Part shown: piece by piece, positions 23,202-31,832 of the stretch
Layout: each line of letters starts with the position of its first letter
Numbering within the stretch: position 1 is the first letter of the stretch
NCBI GenBank assembly: GCA_934364795.1
Contig: CAKRMK010000033.1
Location: forward strand, 1-39,899
DNA: 39,899 nt
Direction: 5' to 3'
From: an uncultured Blautia sp.
Lineage (GTDB): Bacteria > Bacillota > Clostridia > Lachnospirales > Lachnospiraceae
Notes under the pieces: generated by a model
The model's database searches: none
What the model saw: only the letters and a program-made list of their open reading frames with translations
What the model was told of the DNA's origin: nothing
Translations under genes and position numbers: made by a program

Positions 23202-24344
23202 ATGAAGAAAATTGCAATATTGGGTTCCACCGGTTCCATAGGTACACAGACTCTGGATGTGGTGAGAGCCAATGGTGATATAGAAGTACTGGGAATCAGT
23301 GCCGGAAAAAATATTAAAATGCTGGAAGAACAGGCAAGGGAATTTCATCCCCAGCTGATTGCTGTGTGGGATGAAAATGCGGCGAAAGATCTGGCAGTGC
23401 GCCTGCAGGATATGGACGTAAAAATCGTATCCGGCATGGAAGGACTTCTGGAGCTTGCACGTATGCCACAGACAGATATTCTGGTAACAGCTGTGGTTGG
23501 TATGATTGGAATCCGTCCTACTATGGAGGGAATCAAAGCCGGAAAGGATATTGCACTTGCAAATAAGGAAACTCTGGTAACAGCAGGCCATCTGATTATT
23601 CCCATGGCAAAGGAATATGGGGTACAGATTCTTCCTGTTGACAGTGAGCACAGTGCTATTTTCCAGGCTCTTCACGGAGAAAAAAGAGAACAGGTGGAAA
23701 AACTTCTGATCACTGCTTCCGGCGGACCTTTCCGTGGCAGAAAAAGAGAGGAATTAAGAAATGTGACTCTTGCAGATACTCTGAAGCATCCAAACTGGGT
23801 AATGGGGCAGAAGATCACAGTGGATTCTGCCACTCTTGTAAACAAGGGACTGGAGGTTATGGAAGCGAAATGGCTGTTTGATGTGGATCTGGATCATATC
23901 CAGGTGGTAGTGCAGCCAAAGAGTATTATTCATTCCATGGTGGAATTTAAAGATGGTGCCGTGATGGCACAGCTTGGAACTCCGGATATGCGTCTTCCTA
24001 TCCAGTATGCTTTATATTATCCGGAGCGCAGATATCTGGACGGTGACAGGCTGGATTTCCACAAGCTGAAAGAAATCACGTTTGAGGATCCGGATATGGA
24101 AACGTTTCTTGGCCTTCCAATGGCAATGGATGCAGCGAGGAAAGGCGGCAGTATGCCTACCGTATTTAATGCAGCCAATGAGCTTGCTGTGAAGAAATTT
24201 TTGCAGGAAAAAATCGGCTTTCTGGATATTTATGAAATTATCGGACAGTCTATGGAGAGACATAAAGTGATTGAAAATCCAAGCCTGGAGGAAATACTTG
24301 CTGTAGAAGACGAGACATATAAATGGATTGAAAGCAGGTGGTAG
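23202..24344 (+). CDS. dxr: 1-deoxy-D-xylulose 5-phosphate reductoisomerase
   Basis: Dxr converts DXP to MEP using NADPH, the committed step of the non-mevalonate isoprenoid pathway. The ATG at 23202 follows GAGAGG; a GTG at 23187 is less likely. The 380-residue enzyme shows the NADPH motif ILGSTGSIGTQTLDVV, ALANKETLVTAG, VDSEHSAIFQAL, SGGPFRG, the metal-site segment VDSATLVNKGLEVMEAKWLF and NAANELAV. It ends one base before the rseP start. Confidence 0.97.
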   Translation: MKKIAILGSTGSIGTQTLDVVRANGDIEVLGISAGKNIKMLEEQAREFHPQLIAVWDENAAKDLAVRLQDMDVKIVSGMEGLLELARMPQTDILVTAVVGMIGIRPTMEGIKAGKDIALANKETLVTAGHLIIPMAKEYGVQILPVDSEHSAIFQALHGEKREQVEKLLITASGGPFRGRKREELRNVTLADTLKHPNWVMGQKITVDSATLVNKGLEVMEAKWLFDVDLDHIQVVVQPKSIIHSMVEFKDGAVMAQLGTPDMRLPIQYALYYPERRYLDGDRLDFHKLKEITFEDPDMETFLGLPMAMDAARKGGSMPTVFNAANELAVKKFLQEKIGFLDIYEIIGQSMERHKVIENPSLEEILAVEDETYKWIESRW

Positions 24345-24345
24345 A

Positions 24346-25632
24346 TTGAAAATTATTCTGGCAATTCTTATTTTCAGCGGAATTGTTCTGTTTCATGAGC
24401 TTGGACATTTTCTGCTGGCAAAGAAAAATAAAATTGTAGTAAATGAATTTTCTCTGGGAATGGGCCCAAGACTTCTTTCCACAGTGAAAAACGGTACCAG
24501 ATATTCGCTGAAGCTTTTTCCTATTGGAGGTTCCTGTGCCATGATGGGAGAAGATATGGATGATGAGGCACCTGGAACCTTTAATGGAGCACCAGTGTGG
24601 GGCAGGATTGCTACAGTGGCAGCAGGTCCTGTGTTTAATTTCATACTTGCCTTTGTGATTACGGTGATTATTGTATCATTGGTGGGCTATGATCCTGCAA
24701 AGGTTACTTCTGTGGAAAGTGGTTCGACTGTAGCTGATGCAGGGCTGAAAGAAGGCGATATCGTCAAAGAATATCAGGGATATCACATTGACCTGTCAAG
24801 GGATCTGTATCTGTACATGTATCTGAATCCGGTGCAGGAGGATGAAACCATCCATATGACAGTGGAAAGAGACGGGAAAGAAGTTGAACTTTCTTTTAAG
24901 CCGGATGTGCAGGTAAGATATCTTCTTGGATTTAACCGCAAGGATGCCAGTTCTATGGAAGTGAAATCTCTGATACCGGGAATGGGTCTGTCAGAAACAG
25001 GCGTGGAGCCGGGAGATGTGATCACTTCAATTAATGGTACCAGGCTGGAGAATGCAGAGGATTATACTGCTTATCTTGAAGAGCATCCTCTTACAGGCGA
25101 GACTGTGACGATTACTTATGAGAGAGACGGACTGGAATACACGGCAGAAGTAACGCCAAAAGAATACCGGACAGCTTTTCTGAATTTCTCCTATAATCTG
25201 GGTTATACTAAGGCAGAAGGCTTTCAGGTGCTGAAATATGGTGCCCTTGAAGTAAAATATCTTATCCGTTCTACTTTATTAAGCCTTAAAGAACTGCTTA
25301 CAGGTGGACTTGGAGTGAAGGATTTAAGTGGTCCGGTTGGCGTTGTGGACGCCATTGGAAATACTTATGAAGAGAGTAAAAGCGAGGGAATGCTGGCAAT
25401 CTGGGTGAATATGCTTTATATGGCGGCTCTTTTGTCTGCAAACCTTGGGGTAATGAACCTGCTTCCACTTCCGGCACTTGACGGAGGACGTCTTGTATTT
25501 CTTATTATAGAGGCAGTACGCAGAAAACCGGTGAACCGTCAGGTTGAGGGAATGATTCATTTTGCAGGTTTAATGGTATTGATGCTTTTGATGGTAGTGG
25601 TTATGTACAATGATATTTTGAAAATCTTTTAA
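24346..25632 (+). CDS. rseP: Site-2 intramembrane metalloprotease RseP
   Basis: The TTG at 24346, one base after the dxr stop and behind AGGTGG, gives 428 residues starting LKIILAILIFSG. The zinc site HELGH is in the first transmembrane helix (about 17-21), the third ligand motif NLLPLPALDGGRL is near the C-terminus, and two PDZ-like segments (about 125-260) lie between. It probably cleaves membrane-spanning anti-sigma factors or signal peptides. In many Firmicutes ispG and polC follow; here a terminator and a minus-strand gene end the cluster. Confidence 0.95.
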   Translation: MKIILAILIFSGIVLFHELGHFLLAKKNKIVVNEFSLGMGPRLLSTVKNGTRYSLKLFPIGGSCAMMGEDMDDEAPGTFNGAPVWGRIATVAAGPVFNFILAFVITVIIVSLVGYDPAKVTSVESGSTVADAGLKEGDIVKEYQGYHIDLSRDLYLYMYLNPVQEDETIHMTVERDGKEVELSFKPDVQVRYLLGFNRKDASSMEVKSLIPGMGLSETGVEPGDVITSINGTRLENAEDYTAYLEEHPLTGETVTITYERDGLEYTAEVTPKEYRTAFLNFSYNLGYTKAEGFQVLKYGALEVKYLIRSTLLSLKELLTGGLGVKDLSGPVGVVDAIGNTYEESKSEGMLAIWVNMLYMAALLSANLGVMNLLPLPALDGGRLVFLIIEAVRRKPVNRQVEGMIHFAGLMVLMLLMVVVMYNDILKIF

Positions 25633-25652
25633 AAACAGTGGAAAAGTATAGT

Positions 25653-25685
25653 ATGGCGGGAATCTTTTGCTTCCCGCCATATTGT
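25653..25685 (+). terminator. Terminator of the frr-rseP cluster
   Basis: ATGGCGGGAA (25653-25662) and TTCCCGCCAT (25671-25680) form a perfect 10-bp stem with an 8-nt loop, followed by ATTGT. The T tract is short. Confidence 0.7.
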
Positions 25686-25686
25686 A

Positions 25687-25750
25687 TGCTAAAGTGTTTT
25701 TTGAATGCTAGAGTGTGTTTTGAACATGCTTTAGAGCCTGTTTGCAAAAG
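25687..25750. repeat. Cluster of three degenerate TGCT(A)AGAGTG-type units
   Basis: Three successive units of about 19-22 bp begin TGCTAAAGTG, TGCTAGAGTG and TGCTTTAGAGCC, each followed by a T-rich stretch and GAA or GCAAA. The last unit (TTAGAGCCTGTTTGCAA) matches the left end of the dispersed hairpin repeats at 844 and 38383 and the half-copy at 28381. Confidence 0.5.
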
Positions 25751-25773
25751 GCTATAAAGGGTTATTGAAGAGG

Positions 25774-27048
25774 TTACTGAAGTTCTGCAATTCTGGTAAC
25801 ACCCACATAAATTTCCTGGATTTTGTACCAGGTAAGGTAATCGGTGATGCCTGTTTCAGGAAGCCCGAAAATATTCTGGAATTTTCGGACTGAGGCTTTT
25901 GTCTGTGCTCCGTAAATTCCATCTGGTGTTACAGCAGGAAGGGCAGGGTAAGCCTGGCTGATGGCGTTTAACTGTTCTTGAAGCTGAAGGACTTTGCTGC
26001 CGGATGCGCCAATATCAAGATCATATCCCGGCCAGGAGGCAGGAATGCCGGATACTTCTTCAGCAACATTGATATACATATCATTACCATAGAAATACCG
26101 CAGAATTTCAATTGCAGAGTATCCCTGATCGCCAAGGCGTTTGCTGCCCCACTGGGTCATCCAGCCACGGTCGCGGCACTGAACCTGTTCGCCATCACAA
26201 TACTGGGTAAGGATAGGCTGACGAACATTAGGCCGTGAAAGATAATTTTCGAAAAGTTCATCTACAATACGGTCAATGGAATCAAAAATATTTCTGCCAC
26301 GGATCCATTTGTGGTCGTAGGCGGTGGAAGATGTGATGGTGTAATCCTTTCCCTTATTTCTGTAAAATTCTGTATAGACTCTGTTTAAGGTAAAGGACAT
26401 AATGGCCAGTACATTGGCACGGATAGTATCGTCTGGCCAGGTTGCATAAATTTCACTGCTGGCTACATTTTTGATATAATCTCTGTAACGGACATAATAA
26501 TTTGAGGCAGAATTGTCTCCTACAGGTCCGTCGTGTACTACAATATATTCCGGTATGACTACTTTACTTAATACGATTTCGCCAGTCTCATCTACCGGCT
26601 TTATTTCTGATTCCGGAATTTTTGGCGGGTATTCGTAGAAAAGAGTATGAGGCAGAATGACAATACGGTTTCCGGCAGCAGAAGTCTGCTGTGGACTTAA
26701 AAATACAGGCTGTCTGGCAAGAACGGAAGGAAGTACTTCTGTTCCTGCGATTTCTTCCTGGTGAAAATCCCCTGCATTTACCTGAATGGAATATTCTGCA
26801 TAGGGCTGTGCCTCCTCCTGGGCATTCAGACTATATTCAAGTGGTGGTGTTTTTAACTGCAGGACGGGAGTATTGCCAGAGGAATCTGTCCGTACTTCTT
26901 CGATTACGCTGTCTGGGTCACCGGTATAGGAAATGCGGACAAGGGCGTTTTCTACAGGATGGTTATCTGTCTGAGAGCGCACGGATATCTGCAGGGTACC
27001 CTGATCTACATTTTCCTGCTGTGCGTGAAAGTTTTTTTTCAAATACAT
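25774..27048 (-). CDS. sleC: SleC-type spore cortex-lytic enzyme
   Basis: This protein of about 424 residues aligns by eye to clostridial SleC. An N-terminal prepro region with a carboxypeptidase-regulatory-like beta domain is seen at about 15-125. The conserved central SpoIID-like lytic domain (about 165-340) holds VVHDGPVGDNSA, YIKNVASSEIYATWPDDTIRA, SFTLNRVYTEFYRNKG, AYDHKWIRGRNIFDSI and GWMTQWGSKRLGDQGYSAIEIL. A C-terminal peptidoglycan-binding domain (about 345-420) follows, with LQLQEQLNAISQAYP and DGIYGAQTKASVRKFQ. SleC is a zymogen cleaved at germination to digest cortex. The start at 27048 has GAGG 6 nt upstream; ATG 27060 is an alternative without a good site. No signal peptide is evident, consistent with spore packaging from the mother cell. 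Confidence 0.85.
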   Translation of the reverse strand: MYLKKNFHAQQENVDQGTLQISVRSQTDNHPVENALVRISYTGDPDSVIEEVRTDSSGNTPVLQLKTPPLEYSLNAQEEAQPYAEYSIQVNAGDFHQEEIAGTEVLPSVLARQPVFLSPQQTSAAGNRIVILPHTLFYEYPPKIPESEIKPVDETGEIVLSKVVIPEYIVVHDGPVGDNSASNYYVRYRDYIKNVASSEIYATWPDDTIRANVLAIMSFTLNRVYTEFYRNKGKDYTITSSTAYDHKWIRGRNIFDSIDRIVDELFENYLSRPNVRQPILTQYCDGEQVQCRDRGWMTQWGSKRLGDQGYSAIEILRYFYGNDMYINVAEEVSGIPASWPGYDLDIGASGSKVLQLQEQLNAISQAYPALPAVTPDGIYGAQTKASVRKFQNIFGLPETGITDYLTWYKIQEIYVGVTRIAELQ

Positions 27049-27226
27049 GAATGGCCTCATAAAAGCTTTTTTACATAGTATATGCGGCCGATGAAGTCAA
27101 AGTTCCCGCCAGAGTTTGTTTGAAAATTTGTTTCCGCAATCTGCATGCCCCACTTTGCGGGAGATTTTACCTGAATTGGGCTTATATAACTGGGACTGAC
27201 TTAAAAAATACGAAAGAAGGAGAAAT

Positions 27227-28327
27227 ATGATTTTTCAGAAACACTCTAAGATAAAAAGTATACTGTTGGCTTTTCTTTTATTTTTTGCAGAAATAAGCCT
27301 GCCTGAAAATGCGAAAATGGTTCAGGCTTCTTCTGGCGGCATGACAGTGCATTTCCTTGATGTGGGACAGGGATTGTCTATTCTGGTTCAGTCTGATGGG
27401 GAAACTTTATTGTATGACGGAGGCCCCAGAAGTGCATCCAGTTACGTAGTTTCTTATTTACAGGATCAGCAGGTAGAGAGTATTGATTATCTGATTTCCT
27501 CTCATTATGATGAAGATCATGTGAGCGGCCTGATTGGATGTTTAAATACATTTTCTGTAAAAAATGTAATCGGGGCAGACTATGTGCATGATTCCTCCCT
27601 GTATGATTCTTTTGTAAGTAAAGTAGAACAGTTAGGGCTTGAAATTCAGCATCCGGCTGTGGGAACCGAATATGAGTTTGGCAGCGGTGAATTTACTGTG
27701 TTGTCTCCTGCTGTAATAAGCAATGAAAGTAATGCAAATTCTGTTGCAATTAAGCTGGCAAATGGGGAAAACAGTTTTATTTTTACAGGAGATGCAGACC
27801 ATAACAGTGAGGCAGATATGGTTTCGTCTGGAATTGATCTGGACTGTGATGTGTTAAGTGTAGGCCATCATGGGTCAGCAACTGCAACCAGCTGGGATTT
27901 CCTTCAGGCGACGGTTCCCCAGTTCGCAGTGATCAGCTGCGGAGCTGGGAATATGTACGGACATCCGGATGCAGATACAATGGAAAAACTGTCTGATATG
28001 GGAATCCAGGTGTACCGGACAGACGAACAGGGAACGATTATAGCTTCTTCTGACGGGAGTACAATTTCCTGGAATGTGGATCCCTGTAATGATTATACTG
28101 CAGGGGATGAAAGCATTTCCACTGAAGGAAATCTGACAGGTGACAGTCTGGCGGAAGCTACGGAAGAGCCAGCTTCTGGCTCAGAACAAATGGTGTGGAT
28201 ATCTGCCACCGGAAGCAAATACCACAGTATTCCAGACTGTGGCAATATGAATCCGGATAAAGCCTATCAGGAACCGGTATCACAAGCACTGGAGGAAGGA
28301 TATGAACCCTGCAAAAAATGTTTTTGA
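27227..28327 (+). CDS. Secreted ComEC/Rec2-like metallo-beta-lactamase-fold protein with Cys-rich tail
   Basis: This 366-residue protein starts with a signal peptide (IKSILLAFLLFFAEISLPENAKMVQA). The metallo-beta-lactamase domain (about 35-285) has FLDVGQGLSILVQ, SSHYDEDHVSGL (metal ligands near 93-97), FIFTGDADHNSE and LSVGHHGSATATSW, the pattern of the ComEC C-terminal nuclease-like domain. A low-complexity linker leads to a final 45-residue module with VWISATGSKYHSIPDC and CKKCF, a probable zinc- or disulfide-bound module of the Ada-like type found on many secreted Firmicute nucleases. I infer an extracellular nuclease or phosphodiesterase. An AAGAAGGAG site precedes the ATG. It is divergent from sleC. 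Confidence 0.85.
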   Translation: MIFQKHSKIKSILLAFLLFFAEISLPENAKMVQASSGGMTVHFLDVGQGLSILVQSDGETLLYDGGPRSASSYVVSYLQDQQVESIDYLISSHYDEDHVSGLIGCLNTFSVKNVIGADYVHDSSLYDSFVSKVEQLGLEIQHPAVGTEYEFGSGEFTVLSPAVISNESNANSVAIKLANGENSFIFTGDADHNSEADMVSSGIDLDCDVLSVGHHGSATATSWDFLQATVPQFAVISCGAGNMYGHPDADTMEKLSDMGIQVYRTDEQGTIIASSDGSTISWNVDPCNDYTAGDESISTEGNLTGDSLAEATEEPASGSEQMVWISATGSKYHSIPDCGNMNPDKAYQEPVSQALEEGYEPCKKCF

Positions 28328-28354
28328 TTATCCCTTTTTTATTGAGCAAAAATC

Positions 28355-28363
28355 TGTTATACT
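28355..28363 (+). promoter_or_regulatory. Extended -10 promoter before the RelA/SpoT-like gene
   Basis: TG-T-TATACT at 28355-28363 lies about 75 bp upstream of the GTG start; the -35 region is only T-rich. Confidence 0.45.
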
Positions 28364-28380
28364 AAAGTGTATATTTGATG

Positions 28381-28396
28381 TTAGAGCATGTTTAAG
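28381..28396. repeat. Half-copy of the dispersed TTAGAGC repeat
   Basis: TTAGAGCATGTTTAAG matches the terminal sequences of the elements at 844-917 and 38383-38459; its reverse complement resembles the right end of the latter. No core is present. Confidence 0.4.
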
Positions 28397-28438
28397 AGAA
28401 CGTAAGAAATGTAATAATAAATTGGTGGTGTAAAGTTA

Positions 28439-30370
28439 GTGAGTGAACAGAAAAGAGTGACTTTCACAAAGGAGGAATTGTCTGCCCGGGTAAAGGTTCC
28501 TGCCATTGTGGAACAGGATTTAAAGCGTATCATCAGCGACCGGCTGGAGCAGTGCGGTTTGTATTACAGGGTTTTTTCCAGAATCAAGACGGCTTCCTCC
28601 ATGGCTCATAAGTTCGAGCTGAAGGATTATGGAGCAGAGAATAAGAAGCTTCAGGATCTGGTAGGAGTCAGAATTAATCTTTACTTTGATGATGATGTGG
28701 AGATCTGCCAGAATATTGTGGAGAATACCTTCGATGTAATTGGATGGTCGACTTCCGAGCGCAGTGAGGAAGAATTTAAGCCTACCAAGCTAAATGGGGT
28801 GTGCCGTCTGCCGGAATATTTAAGATCCGAGATTTCACCGGAAACCTGGGATATGTATATAGACGATACCTTTGAGATCCAGATCAAGACCATGTTTTTT
28901 GAAGGCTGGCATGAGATTGAGCATGATATGCGTTACAAAGGAGAAGAACTGTGGAAGAATTATAAAGGCTTTTCCAGATACTTTAACAGTATTCTTGCCA
29001 CGCTGGAGCTTTGTGATAAATCCATGGTGACTTTGTTTGAGGATCTGGGACATTCTCTTTATAAGTCAGGCAGATGGAGTGACATGATCAAAAGTCATTT
29101 CCGGCTGAAGTTAGGTGAGGGACAGCTGTATCCGGAGGTTGCACAGCTTCTGGACGAGGACTGCAAGCTGCAGGTTGAAAATCTGGCCAAGCGTATTTAT
29201 AAAACAAGCAAACAGACACTTGTGGATCAGCTGCTTCACAGAAGCCGCAAGGTTCCCATTAATGTAAATACAATTATAGCCCTTTTAAATGACAGCCAGT
29301 TTCATGACAGCCGTCTGACTGCAATTTTTAAAGAAAGAGATGTTTATAATGATGGCAGGGAGGAAAGTCTTGGAGAATCCTGGCATTATGAAATGAAGCC
29401 TCTGATCCGTCACAATGTGTTCCAGATGAGTACCCAGGTAGACGGAAGCCGTTTAAAGGATGAGAATCCGGTTACTGCAACAGAAATTTTCAATCAGGCA
29501 GCAGATATTATTTACGGATGGATTCAGGGAAAATACGGCGGCCTGTTTAAAGGAATGCCGCAAAAGACCAGTACGTTCCATGCAGATATTCTTGCTTATC
29601 ATGTGGCTGTGAATTTTGATCCCCAGAATCGCAGGCTGAATATGCATGTAAGACATATGGATATGGAAGTGGGCGGACGTATCTGGTATTCGGAGGCAGG
29701 ACTTGAGGTATCCAGACAGGAGCAGGTAATCCTGAAGGTGTGCAACGGATATGCACAGCCGGAGAGAGAGCATTCGATTCAGGATCCGGGGGTAACATTC
29801 TTCAGCTATCCGGGATATTATAAGACCATTGTAGATAATATTGGAATTGTCAATGGAATCGAGTGTTCCAACAGACGCCGTATTTTAAAAGAGGATATGT
29901 TTGGCAGGCTCCTTGAGGCACTTCATATGCCGGGACGTCTGTTCCCGATTGTGGTGATCGTATCCCGTGAGACTCCGGATGGGATGATGGACGAAGAGTG
30001 GCTGGGACAGTTCCGTGTATCTGATTTTACAAGAACGGTATGGCGTTATTCCCATGTATTTACAGCACTGGAATCTGTTGGAAAGAAATTTTTGCGCCTG
30101 GCAGGAATCGATCTTCGCCAGCTGGATGATATTCCGCGGCTTTATATTTTCTGGCCGGGAGGAGATGTGGATGATTACGGACCGGAAGATGTGACCAACT
30201 GCAGCTTTGGACGCCATCTGGAGGCAAGAGGAGATGCCAGAACCTATGACATTGTGCGGGGCGGGCAGGCCTTCTACCACAAAATTGTTACAGATTTAAG
30301 GGAATGGAACATTTCTGCTGATATGTGGGAGGGCTTTAAGCTGGAAGTTATGACAGAATTACCAAAATAA
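28439..30370 (+). CDS. RelA/SpoT synthetase-like domain fused to a large uncharacterised domain
   Basis: The GTG start follows a GGTGG-type site. In this 643-residue protein, residues about 15-180 resemble a small alarmone synthetase: YYRVFSRIKTASSMAHKF (ATP-contact Arg/Lys), LQDLVGVRINLYFDDD (D-x2-G-x-R loop) and FEIQIKTMFFEGWHEIEHDMRYKG (catalytic Glu in EIQI[R/K]T). The G-loop that normally carries G-Y-R-S-x-H reads LNGVCRLPEY, so the guanine-stacking Tyr is not evident. The remaining 460 residues are unfamiliar: a helical part (about 190-310), then a beta-rich part (HMDMEVGGRIWYSEAG, VNGIECSNRRRIL, LFPIVVIVSRETPDG). No HD hydrolase, TGS or ACT domain is present, so this is not a long Rel. 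It may make an alarmone-like product, modify another substrate as toxSAS enzymes do, or act in stress or phage response. The gene stands alone between promoter and terminator. Confidence 0.75.
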   Translation: MSEQKRVTFTKEELSARVKVPAIVEQDLKRIISDRLEQCGLYYRVFSRIKTASSMAHKFELKDYGAENKKLQDLVGVRINLYFDDDVEICQNIVENTFDVIGWSTSERSEEEFKPTKLNGVCRLPEYLRSEISPETWDMYIDDTFEIQIKTMFFEGWHEIEHDMRYKGEELWKNYKGFSRYFNSILATLELCDKSMVTLFEDLGHSLYKSGRWSDMIKSHFRLKLGEGQLYPEVAQLLDEDCKLQVENLAKRIYKTSKQTLVDQLLHRSRKVPINVNTIIALLNDSQFHDSRLTAIFKERDVYNDGREESLGESWHYEMKPLIRHNVFQMSTQVDGSRLKDENPVTATEIFNQAADIIYGWIQGKYGGLFKGMPQKTSTFHADILAYHVAVNFDPQNRRLNMHVRHMDMEVGGRIWYSEAGLEVSRQEQVILKVCNGYAQPEREHSIQDPGVTFFSYPGYYKTIVDNIGIVNGIECSNRRRILKEDMFGRLLEALHMPGRLFPIVVIVSRETPDGMMDEEWLGQFRVSDFTRTVWRYSHVFTALESVGKKFLRLAGIDLRQLDDIPRLYIFWPGGDVDDYGPEDVTNCSFGRHLEARGDARTYDIVRGGQAFYHKIVTDLREWNISADMWEGFKLEVMTELPK

Positions 30371-30434
30371 AAACTTCTGTATGAAATGAGTTGTATACAA
30401 TTTACAACAGATAAAATCACAGGAAAACTCATAG

Positions 30435-30482
30435 AAAAAAGTTGCACTATTTTGCGGATAACAAAAAAGTGCAACTTTTTTT
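30435..30482. terminator. Strong, possibly bidirectional terminator
   Basis: AAAAAAGTTGCACT (30435-30448) pairs with AGTGCAACTTTTTT (30468-30481), so an A run precedes and a T run follows the stem. It separates the RelA/SpoT-like gene from the sugar transport operon. Confidence 0.9.
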
Positions 30483-30556
30483 GCTCCTGTATAACAAATT
30501 AGCAACATTTTTTGGAAGAACTGCAAATATCTTGAATTTTTTTGGCTGGCAGAGAG

Positions 30557-30565
30557 TGCTATACT
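30557..30565 (+). promoter_or_regulatory. Extended -10 promoter of the mgl operon
   Basis: TG-C-TATACT at 30557-30565 lacks a good -35, which fits a promoter needing an activator. Upstream, ATTTTTTGG (30507-30515) and ATTTTTTTGG (30536-30545) form a direct repeat about 30 bp apart, a possible site for the AraC-type regulator encoded at 37006-38238. Confidence 0.45.
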
Positions 30566-30642
30566 CATATCATCAAAGAAAGGAAAGCAAATAAAACGAA
30601 AGGCTTTCCAAAAAACGGATTTTTTAAATGGAGGAAGAGAAA

Positions 30643-31740
30643 ATGAAGAAAAAAATGATTAGTGTTCTGGCAGCAGCAGCAATGGCAACATCCATGTTTG
30701 CAACACCTGTATTGGCTGACGGAGATGTAAAAGCTGGTGTTGTATGGTACAATTTCGCAGATACTTTTATCGCAAATGCCCGCCAGTGTTTAAACGGAAT
30801 CGCAGCAGCAGATGGAACAATTTCAATCACAGACGCTGACAGCGAAAACGATATCAACACTCAGGGAAATAACGTAAATAACTTCTACACACAGGGCGTT
30901 AAATACCTGATCCTGAATAACATCAACATGCCAGCATCAGACGATATTGCAAAACAGATGAAAGAAGAAGGCGTAGTTGGTATTTTTGCAAACACAACAA
31001 GCCCATCTGATGATGCATTTGCAGACAACGAAAATCTGTGGTATGTATCTTCCGTATCTACACAGTCCGGCGAGAACATGGGTAATGCATTAGTTGATTA
31101 CTTCAATACTCATGAGAACTGGGACAGAAACGGAAATGGAAAAGTTGATTACATTCTCCTTCAGGGTATTCAGACATTCAGTGATACCATCAACCGTTCT
31201 TCTTACAGTCTTGCAACAATTGAGGGTGCAGGATATGAACTTGGAAGCTGCATCGGTGGTGATGATGTAACAGGCGTTAAAGGTGGAGACTCCATCAACG
31301 GCGTACTTTGCAACTTCTCCCGTTCTGAAGCACAGGAAAATGTAGAAGCACTTATTGCAAGCTTTGGTGATGATATTGATTGTATCATCGCAGATAACGA
31401 TGATGAGGCGCTTGGAGCAATCGCAGCACTTCAGGCTCATGGATATTTCACAAATGATGAGAACACAATTCCAGTTGTTGGTGTTGATGCTACAGCTGCC
31501 GGATGTGAAGCAATCAAGAACGGAACTCTTCTTGAGACCAGCCTTAACAACCCTGTAAAACTTGCAAAATCCATTTACAAACTGATGTACCTGTTAGAGA
31601 ATGGTGAGGAAGTTACTACTGAATCTATTGGAATGGATGGTGTAAAGGTTGACGGACATAGAATCATGATCGACTATATTTCTATTACAGCCGACAATTT
31701 AGATGATGCAAACTACGACATTACAGATACTTCATTCTAA
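30643..31740 (+). CDS. mglB: Galactose/glucose ABC transporter substrate-binding protein
   Basis: The ATG at 30643 follows GGAGGAAGAG; an ATG at 30628 lies before that site. The 365-residue protein belongs to the periplasmic-binding-protein family 4. WDRNGNGKVDYILLQG (about 153-168) matches the EF-hand-like calcium loop of MglB, and NDDEALGAIAAL plus VVGVDAT carry typical sugar-contact positions. The signal peptide (MKKKMISVLAAAAMATSMFATPVLA) ends in a signal-peptidase-I-type site with no lipobox Cys, which is odd for a Gram-positive binding protein. It is the first gene of mglB-mglA-mglC, and a terminator follows it. Confidence 0.88.
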   Translation: MKKKMISVLAAAAMATSMFATPVLADGDVKAGVVWYNFADTFIANARQCLNGIAAADGTISITDADSENDINTQGNNVNNFYTQGVKYLILNNINMPASDDIAKQMKEEGVVGIFANTTSPSDDAFADNENLWYVSSVSTQSGENMGNALVDYFNTHENWDRNGNGKVDYILLQGIQTFSDTINRSSYSLATIEGAGYELGSCIGGDDVTGVKGGDSINGVLCNFSRSEAQENVEALIASFGDDIDCIIADNDDEALGAIAALQAHGYFTNDENTIPVVGVDATAAGCEAIKNGTLLETSLNNPVKLAKSIYKLMYLLENGEEVTTESIGMDGVKVDGHRIMIDYISITADNLDDANYDITDTSF

Positions 31741-31769
31741 ATAACAGAAGTTTGGCCGCAAGGCTGCAT

Positions 31770-31803
31770 AAAGAGGGACTGTAAAGCGTCCCTCTTTATT
31801 ATT
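31770..31803 (+). terminator. Intra-operon terminator between mglB and mglA
   Basis: AAAGAGGGAC (31770-31779) and GTCCCTCTTT (31788-31797) form a perfect 10-bp stem followed by ATTATT. Partial termination or 3' protection here would give more binding protein than ATPase and permease. Confidence 0.8.
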
Positions 31804-31832
31804 GCCAAGAGCAGAACAGGAGAGAATAAGCT

